64,000 bases of DNA from Adlercreutzia sp. ZJ176 (lineage in GTDB: Bacteria; Actinomycetota; Coriobacteriia; Coriobacteriales; Eggerthellaceae): positions 51,218 through 115,217 of the forward strand of contig NZ_JAAKEC010000011.1 of the NCBI RefSeq assembly GCF_011038975.1, read 5' to 3'. The position numbers and the translations under genes were made by a program. Below, piece by piece: positions 1 through 8,600 of the stretch. Positions within the stretch are counted from its first letter, which is position 1, and each line of letters opens with the position of its first letter. The notes below the pieces were generated by a model. It was not told where the DNA came from. It searched no databases and saw only the letters and a list, made by a program, of their open reading frames with translations.

Positions 1-87
1 CTACTAAAATTGTGGCATTAGTTTGGAGCCGCGCCAGATATCAGTACGCGCGGGTGGGTTTGCCGTCAACTTTTGCGCGATTGGGGC

Positions 88-164
88 TACAATGTGTCAG
101 TGAAAAACACGTCTTGCGAGGTGCGGGAAGGTGTGCGCCCTGCTCGCCGCCCCCCCGCCTCGCA
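88..164 (+). promoter_or_regulatory. Leader of sufC with -10-like box and inverted repeat
   Basis: A TACAAT hexamer at 88-93 could be a -10 element, but no good -35 sits 17 bases upstream. The repeat TGCGAGG (115-121) pairs with CCTCGCA (158-164), so the leader before sufC can fold. No known riboswitch class is recognised. The first 87 bases of the window hold no supported gene. Confidence 0.3.
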
Positions 165-190
165 CGAGGAGAGATGGAGTACACCCGACC

Positions 191-961
191 ATGCTTGAAC
201 TGAGAGACCTCGTGTTCGAGGTGCCCACCGAGGAGGGCGCCCCGAAACGCATCATCGACGGCTTGTCGCTGACCATCGGCGACGACCGCTTCACCGTGAT
301 CACCGGCCCGAACGGCGGCGGCAAGTCCACGCTCGCGAAGCTCATCATGGGCATCGAGCATCCCACGAGCGGCCAGATCCTGTTCAACGGCGAGGACATC
401 ACCGACCTCGGCATCGCCGAGCGCGCCAAGCTCGGCATCGGCTACGGCTTCCAGCAGCCCGCCCGCTTCAAGGGCATGAAGGTGAAGAAGCTGCTCGACA
501 TCGCCGCCGGACGCAAGCTGCCCATGCTCGCCTGCAACGAGTACCTCGCCAAGGTGGGCCTGTGCTCGGCGAGCTACCTCACGCGCGAAGTGGACAAGTC
601 GCTCTCGGGCGGCGAGGTCAAGCGCATCGAGATCGCCACCATCCTCGCGCGCGACCCGCAGCTCGCCATCTACGACGAGCCCGAGGCCGGCATCGACCTG
701 TGGAGCTTCGACCGGCTCACCGAGACGTTCCGCGACATCCACGCGGCGCGCGACGGCCGCTCCATCGTCATCATCTCGCACCAGGAGCGCATCATCCAGC
801 TCGCCGACGAGATCGTCCTTTTGCGCGACGGCCAGGTAGTCGAGATCGGCACGCCTGACGAGCTTCTGCCGAAGCTCGGCTTCGCAGCCAAGGGCATCGG
901 CGGCTGCCCGCTCACGCAGCCCACCGAGCTGCACCTCACCGAGATTCCCACCACGTGCTAA
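191..961 (+). CDS. sufC: SufC-like Fe-S assembly ATPase
   Basis: ABC-type ATPase of cytosolic iron-sulfur cluster assembly. It powers the SufB-type scaffold and is not a transporter. The 256-residue protein has Walker A GPNGGGKST at about 39-47, the signature LSGGE at about 138-142, Walker B plus glutamate (IYDEP) at about 160-164 and an H-loop histidine (IISHQE) near 196. The ATG at 191 is preferred because GGAG lies about 11 bases upstream and the family N-terminus begins MLELRDL. The sufB-like gene follows after 13 bases. No sufS, sufU or sufD lies downstream; sequence upstream of the window is unseen. The pair resembles the two-gene SUF-like minimal (SMS) arrangement. Confidence 0.93.
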   Translation: MLELRDLVFEVPTEEGAPKRIIDGLSLTIGDDRFTVITGPNGGGKSTLAKLIMGIEHPTSGQILFNGEDITDLGIAERAKLGIGYGFQQPARFKGMKVKKLLDIAAGRKLPMLACNEYLAKVGLCSASYLTREVDKSLSGGEVKRIEIATILARDPQLAIYDEPEAGIDLWSFDRLTETFRDIHAARDGRSIVIISHQERIIQLADEIVLLRDGQVVEIGTPDELLPKLGFAAKGIGGCPLTQPTELHLTEIPTTC

Positions 962-974
962 AGGAGACGGACCC

Positions 975-1904
975 ATGGCAGTAGACCTTTCCCCCATCGA
1001 CGAGAGCTTGCTCGCCGAGATAGCCAACCTCCACGGCATGCCGAAGGGCGCCTTCAACATCCGCAAGGACGGCCAGCTCGTCCAGCGGTCGTCCTCGGCG
1101 TTCGTGGAGATCTCCACCAAGACCGACCATCCCGGCATCGACATCCGCGTGAAGCCGGGCACCAAGGGCGAGACCATCTTCATCCCCGTCATCGTCACGC
1201 AGTCGGGCCTGAAGGACGTGGTGTACAACACGTTCTACATCGGCGAAGACTGCGACGTCAAGATCGTGGCGGGCTGCGGCATCCACAACGCGAGCCACGA
1301 GGCGTCCGAGCACGACGGCATCCACAGCTTCTACCTCGGCAAGAACAGCCGCGTGAGCTACGTGGAGAAGCACTACGGCGAAGGCGAGGGAACCGGCGAG
1401 CGCATCCTGAACCCCACCACCAACGTGTACCAGGAGGAGGGCTCCTTCTGTGAGATGGAGCTGGTGCAGCTGCGCGGCGTCACCTCCACGGTGCGCGACA
1501 CCAACGCCGAGCTGGCCGCAGGCGCGAAGCTCGTGCTTCTGGAGAAGCTGCTCACGCATGACAAGCAGACGGCCGTCTCCAACATGAAGGTGGAGCTCAA
1601 GGGCGACGACTCGAGCGTGCAGGTGATCTCGCGCTCGGTGGCCCAGGACGACTCCGTGCAGGTGTTCAACCCGCTCGTGATCGGCGAGGCGGCCTGCCGC
1701 GGGCACGTGCAGTGCGACGCCATCATCATGGGCAACGCGAAGGTGAAGGCCATCCCCGGCATCGAGGCCGCCAGCGAGGACGCGCTCCTGGTGCACGAGG
1801 CCGCCATCGGCAAGATCGCCGGCGACCAGATCGTGAAGCTCATGACGCTCGGGCTCACCGAGGAGGAAGCCGAGCAGGAGATCTTGGAGGACTTCCTCAA
1901 CTAG
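975..1904 (+). CDS. Short SufB/SufD-family scaffold protein
   Basis: SufB/SufD-family scaffold partner of the SufC ATPase, cytosolic. At 309 residues it is much shorter than usual SufB (about 470) or SufD (about 430). It keeps the beta-helical core with the family-like stretch RGHVQCDAI and the C-terminal motif LTEEEAEQEILEDFL. Cysteines occur in GCGIHNAS and HVQCDA and could hold a cluster or persulfide. An AAAGGAG ribosome site overlaps the sufC stop and sets the start at 975. Size and solitary pairing with sufC fit the SmsB type of the SUF-like minimal system; that assignment is inference, the family membership is firm. Confidence 0.88.
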   Translation: MAVDLSPIDESLLAEIANLHGMPKGAFNIRKDGQLVQRSSSAFVEISTKTDHPGIDIRVKPGTKGETIFIPVIVTQSGLKDVVYNTFYIGEDCDVKIVAGCGIHNASHEASEHDGIHSFYLGKNSRVSYVEKHYGEGEGTGERILNPTTNVYQEEGSFCEMELVQLRGVTSTVRDTNAELAAGAKLVLLEKLLTHDKQTAVSNMKVELKGDDSSVQVISRSVAQDDSVQVFNPLVIGEAACRGHVQCDAIIMGNAKVKAIPGIEAASEDALLVHEAAIGKIAGDQIVKLMTLGLTEEEAEQEILEDFLN

Positions 1905-1912
1905 CAACAGAA

Positions 1913-1952
1913 GGGCCCGCGAACTGGTCGTTCGCGGGCCCTCGTTCGTTTT
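1913..1952 (+). terminator. Rho-independent terminator of the suf pair
   Basis: Perfect 11-bp stem (GGGCCCGCGAA / TTCGCGGGCCC) with a 7-base loop, followed by TCGTTCGTTTT. It lies 8 bases after the sufB-like stop codon and also faces the convergent gene ending at 1969. Confidence 0.9.
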
Positions 1953-1968
1953 GCGCTGGTTTGCGCGC

Positions 1969-2937
1969 TTAGGCTGCTGCGGGAGCCGGCTCCGCCGGTG
2001 CGGCGTCGGCAGCGGGTGCAGCGTCAGCAGCCGGAGCCTCGCCTTCGGCGCCCTCGCCCGCAGGCGCCTCAGCGTCGGCGCCCGTCGCCTTCGCGGACGT
2101 AGCGCCTGCCGTGAGCGGCGTGTTCGAGAAGTCGAGCGACTGGCCGAGCCACTTCATCTCGATCACGTCCACCATGCCCTGGTCAACGAGGGTCTTGAGC
2201 GCGTCGGTGATAGTGGTCTGCAGCGCGGTGTTGTCCTTCGCCACGCCCACGCAGTACCCGCTCGGCTTCGCCATGAGCGCGACCACCGTGGTGTCGAGCC
2301 CCGCGCGATGCGCGGCGTACAGCCCGATGAGCGCGTCAGACGCCACGTACTTCACCTTGCCGGCCTCGAGCTGCGCGAAGGCGTCGGCGAGGTTGGTCGT
2401 GGAGACGAGCGCCTCGTCGCCGAACTCGTTGGAGACGGCCCACGCGCTCTTCGAGGACACCTGCGCGGCCACCTTGGGCTTGGAGGCGGCGTCAGGCACG
2501 CCGGCGTTGCTCGAGGTGAGCGCGAACAGGGCGACGCCCGTGGGCAGGTACTCCTCGGACAGCCAGAAGTTGTTCGTGTCGGAGCTGTCGATGCCCATGA
2601 CGATGTCGACCTTGCCCTGCGCGAGCGCTTCCTCAGGGTCAGACCCCACGTCGACGATGGAGAGCTTCAGCCCCAGCTCGTCGGCAAGCGCAGCCGCGAT
2701 GTCGACGTCGACGCCGATGATCTTCTCGCTACCCATGCCAGCCAGAGGCGACTTCTCGGTGTTCACGCCCACGCGCAGCGTGTCGGCCTGGCCGATGGTC
2801 GGCGTGGTGACCGTGGCGTCCTTCAACTCAGGCTGGTACGTCGAGCCGCCCGAGCAGCCCGCGAGCACCAGCATCATGCAGAAAGCCGCAGCGCACAGGA
2901 CCACGGCATGCAAGCGCTTCCTCACAACATCCTCCAT
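1969..2937 (-). CDS. Extracellular solute-binding lipoprotein (amino-acid type)
   Basis: Substrate-binding component of a polar amino-acid ABC importer (SBP_bac_3-like), 322 residues. A basic and hydrophobic N-terminus leads to lipobox LAGC with Cys28 as the predicted lipidated residue, so the mature protein should sit on the outer face of the membrane. The binding domain spans about residues 40-265; motifs such as VGVDVDIAAALADELG are typical. The last ~45 residues are an Ala/Pro/Glu-rich disordered tail (repeats of APAADA), which is unusual for the family. No permease or ATPase gene is adjacent, so it is an orphan or works with a transporter elsewhere. GAGGG five bases upstream supports the start. 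The ligand cannot be read from the sequence. Confidence 0.85.
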   Translation of the reverse strand: MEDVVRKRLHAVVLCAAAFCMMLVLAGCSGGSTYQPELKDATVTTPTIGQADTLRVGVNTEKSPLAGMGSEKIIGVDVDIAAALADELGLKLSIVDVGSDPEEALAQGKVDIVMGIDSSDTNNFWLSEEYLPTGVALFALTSSNAGVPDAASKPKVAAQVSSKSAWAVSNEFGDEALVSTTNLADAFAQLEAGKVKYVASDALIGLYAAHRAGLDTTVVALMAKPSGYCVGVAKDNTALQTTITDALKTLVDQGMVDVIEMKWLGQSLDFSNTPLTAGATSAKATGADAEAPAGEGAEGEAPAADAAPAADAAPAEPAPAAA

Positions 2938-3583
2938 TTGCCCTCAGAAGAGGCTCTTCTCCTTCACCTGTCAAACAAGGCTTCCTTCGACTGACCTAGT
3001 CTTTGCCCCCACACTCGCGCACCGGGGCTTCCGCTTGCGCTTAGAACCCTCTCGCCCGCCGCAGCCGAATGCCGCGAAGGTAGAACGGGCGGTGCGACTT
3101 ACCCCTAGGATACGCCATGCTCACCGCCCGGGCACGCCCGCTCGGCTTACGTGGATCCTTTCGACCGCATCTGCCATGGACTGAGGAGCGAGCGCTCCCG
3201 CAACTACAGACTCGAAAGAAGCAATTTACTAGTGTAGCAGAAGCGGCGGGCTGTTTTCGCCGAGCGCGCCGCAGAAATACGCCAGCGAGAGGAAGGAAGC
3301 GCAGCGCGCGGGTGCGGGGCTGGTGCACGGGGGCATAGGGCGCGCCGCACGGATGCGGGGCTGGTGCGCGAGGCACGGGGAACGAAAACATGCCGACGGC
3401 GCGGATGCGGAGCTGGTGCGCGGGTGTAGTGCGCGGGGCACGGGGAACGAAAACGCGCCGATAGCGCGGCGCGAAAAGAGCGGCGAAGACGCTCTCCTGT
3501 GCAGAGACGCGCGCCAAACCGGTGCGGCGGTTCTGCCAGGCTCTCGCCAGAAGCACGGGATACCCCTGCCAGACGGCGCCCCT
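2938..3583. other. Long intergenic region with degenerate GC-rich repeats
   Basis: 646 bases without a supported gene. A 15-bp palindrome (AGAAGAGGCTCTTCT) sits at 2946-2960 in the leader of the lipoprotein gene. The segment 3304-3480 consists of imperfect repeats listed separately. Open frames run through it but show no recognisable protein and no good ribosome sites. Confidence 0.6.
3311..3454. repeat. Imperfect interspersed repeats upstream of comF
   Basis: The core GGATGCGGGGCTGGTGCGCG occurs with 1-3 changes at 3311-3329, 3351-3370 and 3403-3422. A second element, GGCACGGGGAACGAAAAC, occurs identically at 3372-3389 and 3437-3454. The spacing (40-65 bases) is irregular, so this is not a CRISPR. 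It looks like locally duplicated intergenic sequence. Confidence 0.7.
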
Positions 3584-4345
3584 ATGCTGGAAGGCATGGC
3601 CGCCCTCATGCGCGACATATCCCCCGCCCGCTGCCTGAGCTTCGCATCCGAGGTGCTCACCGAGACGCTCTGGCCGACGCGCTGCGCCGTATGCGACGCG
3701 CCGGGCGAGCTTCTGTGCGACGCGTGCGCCGCGCGCCTGCCCTTCATCGACGCGTGCCTCGCCTGCCCGCGCTGCGGCGCGCCGTTCGGGCGCGTGCAGT
3801 GCACCGAGTGCAACCACGCCCTGCTCGCCCTCAGCGGGCGCGAGCAGATGCCGTTCGATCAGGCCGCAAGCGCGCTTGTGCTCAACGAAGCCGCGCGGCG
3901 CATCGTCACCACCTACAAGGACCGCGGCGAGAGACGCCTCTGCGCGGTGATGGCCGGCGTCATGGCGCGCTACGTGCCGCCTGAGTGGACGGCCGACCCG
4001 GCGCGCACCGCGCTCACCTTCGTCCCCGCCACCGCCGCGGCCGTGCGCAGGCGCGGGTTCGACCATGCCGAGCAGCTCGCGCGCAGCCTCGCCGCGTTGC
4101 TCGACTTGGAGTGCGCGTGCGTCCTCACGCGCCCGCGCAACGCCGACCAGCGCAGCCTCAGCCGAGCGCAGCGCCACGCGAACATGGCGGGGAGTTTTGC
4201 CGTGCTGGCAGGCGCCACCCTGCCCGAGCGCGTCATCGTCATCGACGACGTGTGCACCACCGGCGCCACGCTCTACGCCGCCGCCGACGCCCTGCGCGAG
4301 CAGGGCGCCCGCACCCTCCAAGCCCTCACCTTCGCCCGCGCCTAA
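3584..4345 (+). CDS. comF: ComF-family phosphoribosyltransferase-like protein
   Basis: ComF/amidophosphoribosyltransferase-related protein, about 253 residues, linked in other bacteria to DNA uptake or processing. The N-terminus carries a zinc-ribbon-like set of cysteines (CAVCDAPGELLCDAC, CPRCG, CTECN) at about residues 27-82. The C-terminal type I phosphoribosyltransferase domain has the PRPP loop VIVIDDVCTTGAT. Three ATGs (3584, 3596, 3608) are close together and none has an ideal ribosome site; 3584 is chosen as the longest that keeps the family's usual N-terminus. The frame remains open upstream to 3323 through the repeat region, but that part has no family similarity. No other competence genes are adjacent. 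Confidence 0.85.
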   Translation: MLEGMAALMRDISPARCLSFASEVLTETLWPTRCAVCDAPGELLCDACAARLPFIDACLACPRCGAPFGRVQCTECNHALLALSGREQMPFDQAASALVLNEAARRIVTTYKDRGERRLCAVMAGVMARYVPPEWTADPARTALTFVPATAAAVRRRGFDHAEQLARSLAALLDLECACVLTRPRNADQRSLSRAQRHANMAGSFAVLAGATLPERVIVIDDVCTTGATLYAAADALREQGARTLQALTFARA

Positions 4346-4393
4346 CGCAAGCAGAAAGGAAAGGAGCCGCTACGGTTGACCGAAACTCACACT

Positions 4394-4422
4394 TTAACAC
4401 ATACGATCATATTTGTTATAAT
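4394..4422 (+). promoter_or_regulatory. Promoter of hicAB-1
   Basis: TTAACA (4394-4399), a 17-base spacer and TATAAT (4417-4422) form a near-consensus promoter in an AT-rich island immediately before hicA. The AAAAGGAG ribosome site follows at 4431-4438. Confidence 0.8.
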
Positions 4423-4443
4423 TAATCTATAAAAGGAGCACCC

Positions 4444-4641
4444 ATGAAAAGCTACTCATCAAGAGAGGTTATCAAGCTTCTAAGGAAAGACGGGTGGTAC
4501 GAGGTGGCTGCCATGGGAAGCCACCACCAGTTCAAACATCCCCTGAAGCCAGGGCGTGTGACGGTGAAGCATCCCGACAACGACATCCCGCCAAAGACGC
4601 TCAGAAGCATTGAGAAGCAGTCAGGGCTGTCGTTTCGGTAG
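4444..4641 (+). CDS. hicA: HicA-type mRNA interferase toxin
   Basis: Type II toxin of 65 residues that would cleave mRNA on ribosomes or free RNA. It has the double-stranded RNA-binding-like HicA fold. The motif SHHQFKHP carries the histidine expected to be catalytic, and PGRVTVKHP followed by IPPKTLRSIEKQSGL is the usual C-terminal half. A strong AAAAGGAG site lies just upstream of the ATG. The antitoxin gene follows after 22 bases, in the common hicA-hicB order. Expression is likely autorepressed by the HicB DNA-binding domain at the promoter just upstream; this is family knowledge, not shown here. Confidence 0.9.
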   Translation: MKSYSSREVIKLLRKDGWYEVAAMGSHHQFKHPLKPGRVTVKHPDNDIPPKTLRSIEKQSGLSFR

Positions 4642-4663
4642 CCTCGGCAGAACAGGAGTGATC

Positions 4664-5065
4664 ATGAAAAAGGTAGACCGTTACTTCTTCCCCGCCGTGT
4701 TCACCTATGAGGAAGGCTGCGAGATCGCCGTGGAGTTCCCCGATCTGAACGTGGCGACCAGCGGCAGCGACGACGGTGACGCGCTGCTCTCCGCGCGCGA
4801 ACTGCTCGGCTGCGTGCTCTTCGGCATGGAGGAGGACGGGGTGGCCATCCCCAACCCCACGCCGCTTCCCAACGTCAAGGTCGAAGAGGGCGAGCATACC
4901 GCGCTCGTCGACGTGTATATGCCCGCGGTGCGCCTCGCGCAGTCGAACAAGGCCGTGAACCGCACGGTTACCCTGCCCGCCTGGTTGAACTCGCTGGCCG
5001 TAGAGCGCGGCGTGAACTTCTCGCAAACCCTCCAAGGAGCCCTGCGCGAGCAGCTGCGAGCTTAG
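4664..5065 (+). CDS. hicB: HicB-type antitoxin with C-terminal DNA-binding region
   Basis: Antitoxin of the preceding HicA, 133 residues. The N-terminal RNase H-like HicB fold is visible in YFFPAVFTYEEGCEIAVEFP and the HicB-style segment ALLSARELLG. The C-terminal part (about 98-133, AVNRTVTLPAWLNSLAVERG) looks like a ribbon-helix-helix DNA-binding domain. The ATG at 4664 is chosen over 4610 because AGGAG lies 6 bases upstream and the longer version would overlap hicA. The module would neutralise HicA and repress its own promoter. Confidence 0.88.
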   Translation: MKKVDRYFFPAVFTYEEGCEIAVEFPDLNVATSGSDDGDALLSARELLGCVLFGMEEDGVAIPNPTPLPNVKVEEGEHTALVDVYMPAVRLAQSNKAVNRTVTLPAWLNSLAVERGVNFSQTLQGALREQLRA

Positions 5066-5280
5066 ACAGCTCACGAAAAGCTCATCTGTTCCTCGAAATC
5101 AGCCAGTCGCTTGAGCTGGGCGCGCTGCGCGTCGCCGAGGAGGACCGCTTCCTGCCCGCCGAGCGTCGCGTCGAGGAGGTAACACAGCACAGCCCCTGTT
5201 CAGCTTGCCTACATGACAAACGCTTGCGCAATCCGAAACAAGTGCTGACGACGCGGGTGCTGGGGTGCTACAATGCGGGT
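5066..5280. other. Possible antitoxin gene remnant and non-coding DNA
   Basis: A plus-strand frame open from about 5089 to 5280 reads LEISQSLELGALRVAEEDRF and then drifts into improbable sequence, with no start codon or ribosome site. The first 30 codons look protein-like and resemble tails of RelB/Phd-type antitoxins, so this could be a decayed module next to hicAB-1. The similarity is weak and unproven. Confidence 0.25.
5245..5274 (+). promoter_or_regulatory. Candidate promoter of an antisense RNA
   Basis: CTGACG (5245-5250), an 18-base spacer and TACAAT (5269-5274) point along the plus strand towards the 3' end of the small minus-strand gene at 5353-5472. No open reading frame with a ribosome site follows. 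Confidence 0.45.
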
Positions 5281-5365
5281 AGCCAGCAAAGCCCGTGTTG
5301 TAAAGCCGGTTACGGGCGGCGCGGGTGATTGGAACAAGAGCGGTAGTTGCCGCTACCGCTCCTTC
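5281..5365 (+). ncRNA. Candidate antitoxin RNA convergent with a small toxin-like gene
   Basis: The predicted transcript would begin near 5281 and fold into two hairpins: GCCCGT/ACGGGC (5291-5317) and GAGCGGTAG/CTACCGCTC (5338-5361). The second hairpin overlaps the stop codon of the convergent 39-codon gene and could terminate transcription in both directions. The RNA would therefore pair with the 3' end of that mRNA, as RatA does with TxpA. Inferred from layout only. Confidence 0.4.
5338..5361. terminator. Bidirectional hairpin shared by small gene and antisense RNA
   Basis: Perfect 9-bp stem (GAGCGGTAG / CTACCGCTC) with a 6-base loop. On the minus strand TTGTTCC follows; on the plus strand a CT-rich tract follows. 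The T-runs are weak, so termination strength is uncertain. Confidence 0.55.
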
Positions 5366-5472
5366 TCCTTACCCTTGTCATCCGATCGTGAATTGCACTC
5401 TTTCCAAACGTCGAGGATGAACTCCCCGATGGCCGCAATGGCGGCCATGATGAAAAGCAGTTTTTCGATCAT
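5353..5472 (-). CDS. 39-residue single-pass membrane peptide, candidate type I toxin
   Basis: A very short gene missed by size filters. It encodes MIEKLLFIMAAIAAIGEFIL followed by DVWKECNSRSDDKGKEKER: one hydrophobic helix (about residues 4-20) and a charged tail. A perfect AAAGGAGGTGATC ribosome site lies just upstream, stronger than at most genes in the window. The stop codon lies within a hairpin shared with a convergent candidate RNA. This is the architecture of TxpA/BsrG/Fst-type membrane toxins of type I systems. No sequence family is recognised, so it could also be a small membrane protein of other function. Confidence 0.6.
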   Translation of the reverse strand: MIEKLLFIMAAIAAIGEFILDVWKECNSRSDDKGKEKER

Positions 5473-5621
5473 AGGCGATCACCTCCTTTCAGAAGGCGCC
5501 GCCCACGTCGGACTTTGCTGGCATGCTGATTGTACGGCGGTACGCGTCAAGCAGACCGTGAATCTTGGGCTATAAAAACTATCTATCCCGAAGTCCGGTT
5601 TCGCGCTTTTCGAATCAGCAT

Positions 5622-5657
5622 GAGCAGGCGGCCCCTTGGCTGAGGGGCCGCCTGCTC
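5622..5657 (-). terminator. Terminator-like hairpin after the giant surface gene
   Basis: A perfect 14-bp stem (GAGCAGGCGGCCCC paired with GGGGCCGCCTGCTC) with an 8-base loop lies directly after the 14.6-kb gene. The tail on the minus strand (ATGCTGATTCG) has no T-run, so it may work by hairpin strength or protect the 3' end. Confidence 0.7.
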
Positions 5658-5661
5658 ACCG

Positions 5662-8600
5662 CTATCGCACGATGAAGGTGTAGAACACGTCGTCGTTTTC
5701 GCTACCGGCGGCAAAGGAGAACCGCACGCGATAGGTTCCTGGCTTGCCGGGAATCGCTGCGGTGACCGTAGCGGTGGCCATCTGGGAATTGTCCGCAGAG
5801 TCCGATGGCACTGTAACCACCTGAGGATTTTGCGCGCCTGAGGTAGACGAAACAAGAACTGGATCGAACTGCGCCAGAAGGCCGCTTTGTTTTTCCACCG
5901 TCACCGTGAAGGAAGCGGCGTTTGTCGTGCAATTGAATGATACCTCGTGCGACGTACCCGCCTTCAGCATGCGACTATCAGCCCCTTGACAGGTTACCGT
6001 CAAGCTTGGCTGATCGACAGAAGCCACTGTCAACGAGCTGGTTTCCGTATTGCTGCACACGCCGCGCATCATGTTGAGCGTTGCGAGCGCCGCACCGGGT
6101 GTCTCACCCGTCGCACCTGCTCCCGCATCCACCGTACCAGGCGCCTCACCTGCGCAGAGCTTCCATTCGATGCTGTACGTGCTTTCGGACGCACCCTCAG
6201 ACAGTCCCTCGAAGGAGAAGGAGTACGCCCCCTTCGCAACGCTCCCATAGGTGCCCAGATTGAACGCCACCGTGTTGCCGTTGATCCAGGTGCCGCTGAC
6301 CTTAATGCTGGAACTCGACGGCGTCAAACTAGCTGACGCGTTAAGCGGAACCTTAAATGCCGAGGCGTCCTTCTTGCTCAACGTACCGACCAAATACACC
6401 GTCGAGTTGGTGAGGCGATCGTCGCCCGCAGGCGCAGTTTTCACCGTGACGTCGGTCGTAGTCGCCCCAATCTCGCCAAGCGTCACCGTGCTCACTGCGT
6501 AGCTCACCTGTGCAGTGGCACCAAAGTCGATGGAATTCGTAGAATCCCCTGCAATCAGCGAGAAAGCAACCGAACCACCCGCCGGGTTGACGTCCGTATT
6601 AAGCTCACCGAAATCGGCGCTGAGCAGGAATGTCTCGCTTTCCCCTATTGCGCGGTCAGTAAACACAGGAGAAGCTGTATCCGTAGTTCCCATCTTGGTG
6701 AACTGCGAGAACTTCACCGTATTCGCGCCCCCGGCAGGAACCGTGTAGTGGTAATATGCGTTTGGTGCAGTATTGGTATTGGGCTTAGCATTTTCCGCGG
6801 CAAGCACTGTAAGGGTAAGGTCAGTACCCTCAGGCAAGAAGCTACCGAACTTCACCTCATAGTCACGACCAGTTACATATGTGCCCTCGCTTACCAGCTG
6901 CGCCGTCCACGCGCCCCGCTGCGAAACCGAAACTTGTTTGTCCACGTAGCCGTTTTCGAAGCCCGTGAACACCCTACCGCTCTTGATCAACGCCGATCCC
7001 GTCGGGTTCACCCAAGCATGAACGGTGAGCGTCTTCGTGCCGTCAGCATCAGCAGCACTCATGTCCTTGGATGTGGTATCCGCCGAGAGCTGCGTCTTAC
7101 CATGCAAGCCACTCGGCCAATTAGTATCTGCACGCAAGCCGAGCCGTTTTGAACCGTCTTCATTTGCAATATACCAACAATTGAATTTACTAGCGTCGCC
7201 GCCTTCTGTCGGATTCGTCGGGTCTGCTGGTATGGCGTCATGAACAGCAGGAGTTCCCGCCGTGCCATTGTCGCCATATTGCGTTTCGGTACGCAGCACA
7301 GTGGGCAGTGATTTACCGTTTTCATCTACAAGATTAAGCCTCAAGGTGCCCGTATCATAGGCGATACGGTAATGATCTTGCACCAGGTTGCCAGTAATCT
7401 GCGGGTTGTTTTCCATGTTTACAAACGTAAAGGTGTTGTTCTGAGCCCCACACGCGCCGATGGTGGTCGCTGTAACGCTACCGCCGTTGATGGTGACCGT
7501 GGAAGCAGTGCTTGGAACAGGTGTTCCGTCGGCCCCTGTGGTCGCAGCGCCGCCGCCATTACTGCCAAGTTTGCCGTTTCCGCAGTTTGCCGTCACCTTG
7601 ACCAGAGTCATGTTCCCCTTGGCTACAACGTCGGCGTTACCAGCAGGGTCTCCATCAACTCCTGCAGTAAGAGTTCCTCCCGTTTGGGCGTAATTTCCAT
7701 CGCCGGATAGGCCCTTTTGATATGTTATGCCATAGCCGTTTTCGCCGCTTGCATTATCTTTGTCTGGAACGGGTTTGCTCTCAACCGTGAGCGTCTTGCC
7801 CGCCACAACAGAAGCCGCGTCTGTCACCACCAAGTTGCCGCTCAAAACCATCTTCACATCATCGTTGATAGTCAGCGCCCCAATGGTCACGTTTTTCGGG
7901 AGCGCTGTCGTACCATCCGTACTCGATACCTGCTCCGGTTGCTGCACCGTAATCGTCTTGCCCTCGCCCAGGCTAGTCACCGTTAAGGACGGCGGCGTAG
8001 CAGGAAGACCCTTTTCCTCCAGTAACAGGTAGTTCAAATGCAAGCTGCCACGGTCATGAACAACTTCAGCCTTGGTACTCGAATAAACCTGAGTGACCTT
8101 AGACGTCTCAACCTTAATATCGCCATTGGCGACCTCGATAATCTGGGTGCCATCGATGGTCACATCGGAAGCAATATCCTCTAGCACCATCTGTCCGGTA
8201 AAGAGCTTATTGGTTTTACCACTGTTGACGTAGGCAACCTGCACGGTGCTGCTTGTAATTGTATTGGCTTCATCGTCAACATTGCTCGTGATTGTGGTGA
8301 CTCCACCATCCGTACCGATCATGGAGACATCACCGAGATCATATTCGTTCTGCAGATATATATTGCAGCCTGCGATGTTCAACGTACTTGCTGCGTGAAT
8401 TGGCTCTTTTACCGGATTATCACTCGTGCCAATCGCACAATTCTTCAAAGACACCAAAGTGCCATCTAGTGCTTTCGCATTATGATTTGAGCTTCCTTCG
8501 GTTTCCGCAACGACCGTATTAGTCACGCTGACATTCCCCACACCAGCGCCACCGATCCATGCACCTTTGTACTGGCCGGATGCGTTCGTGCTTTCCTTTA

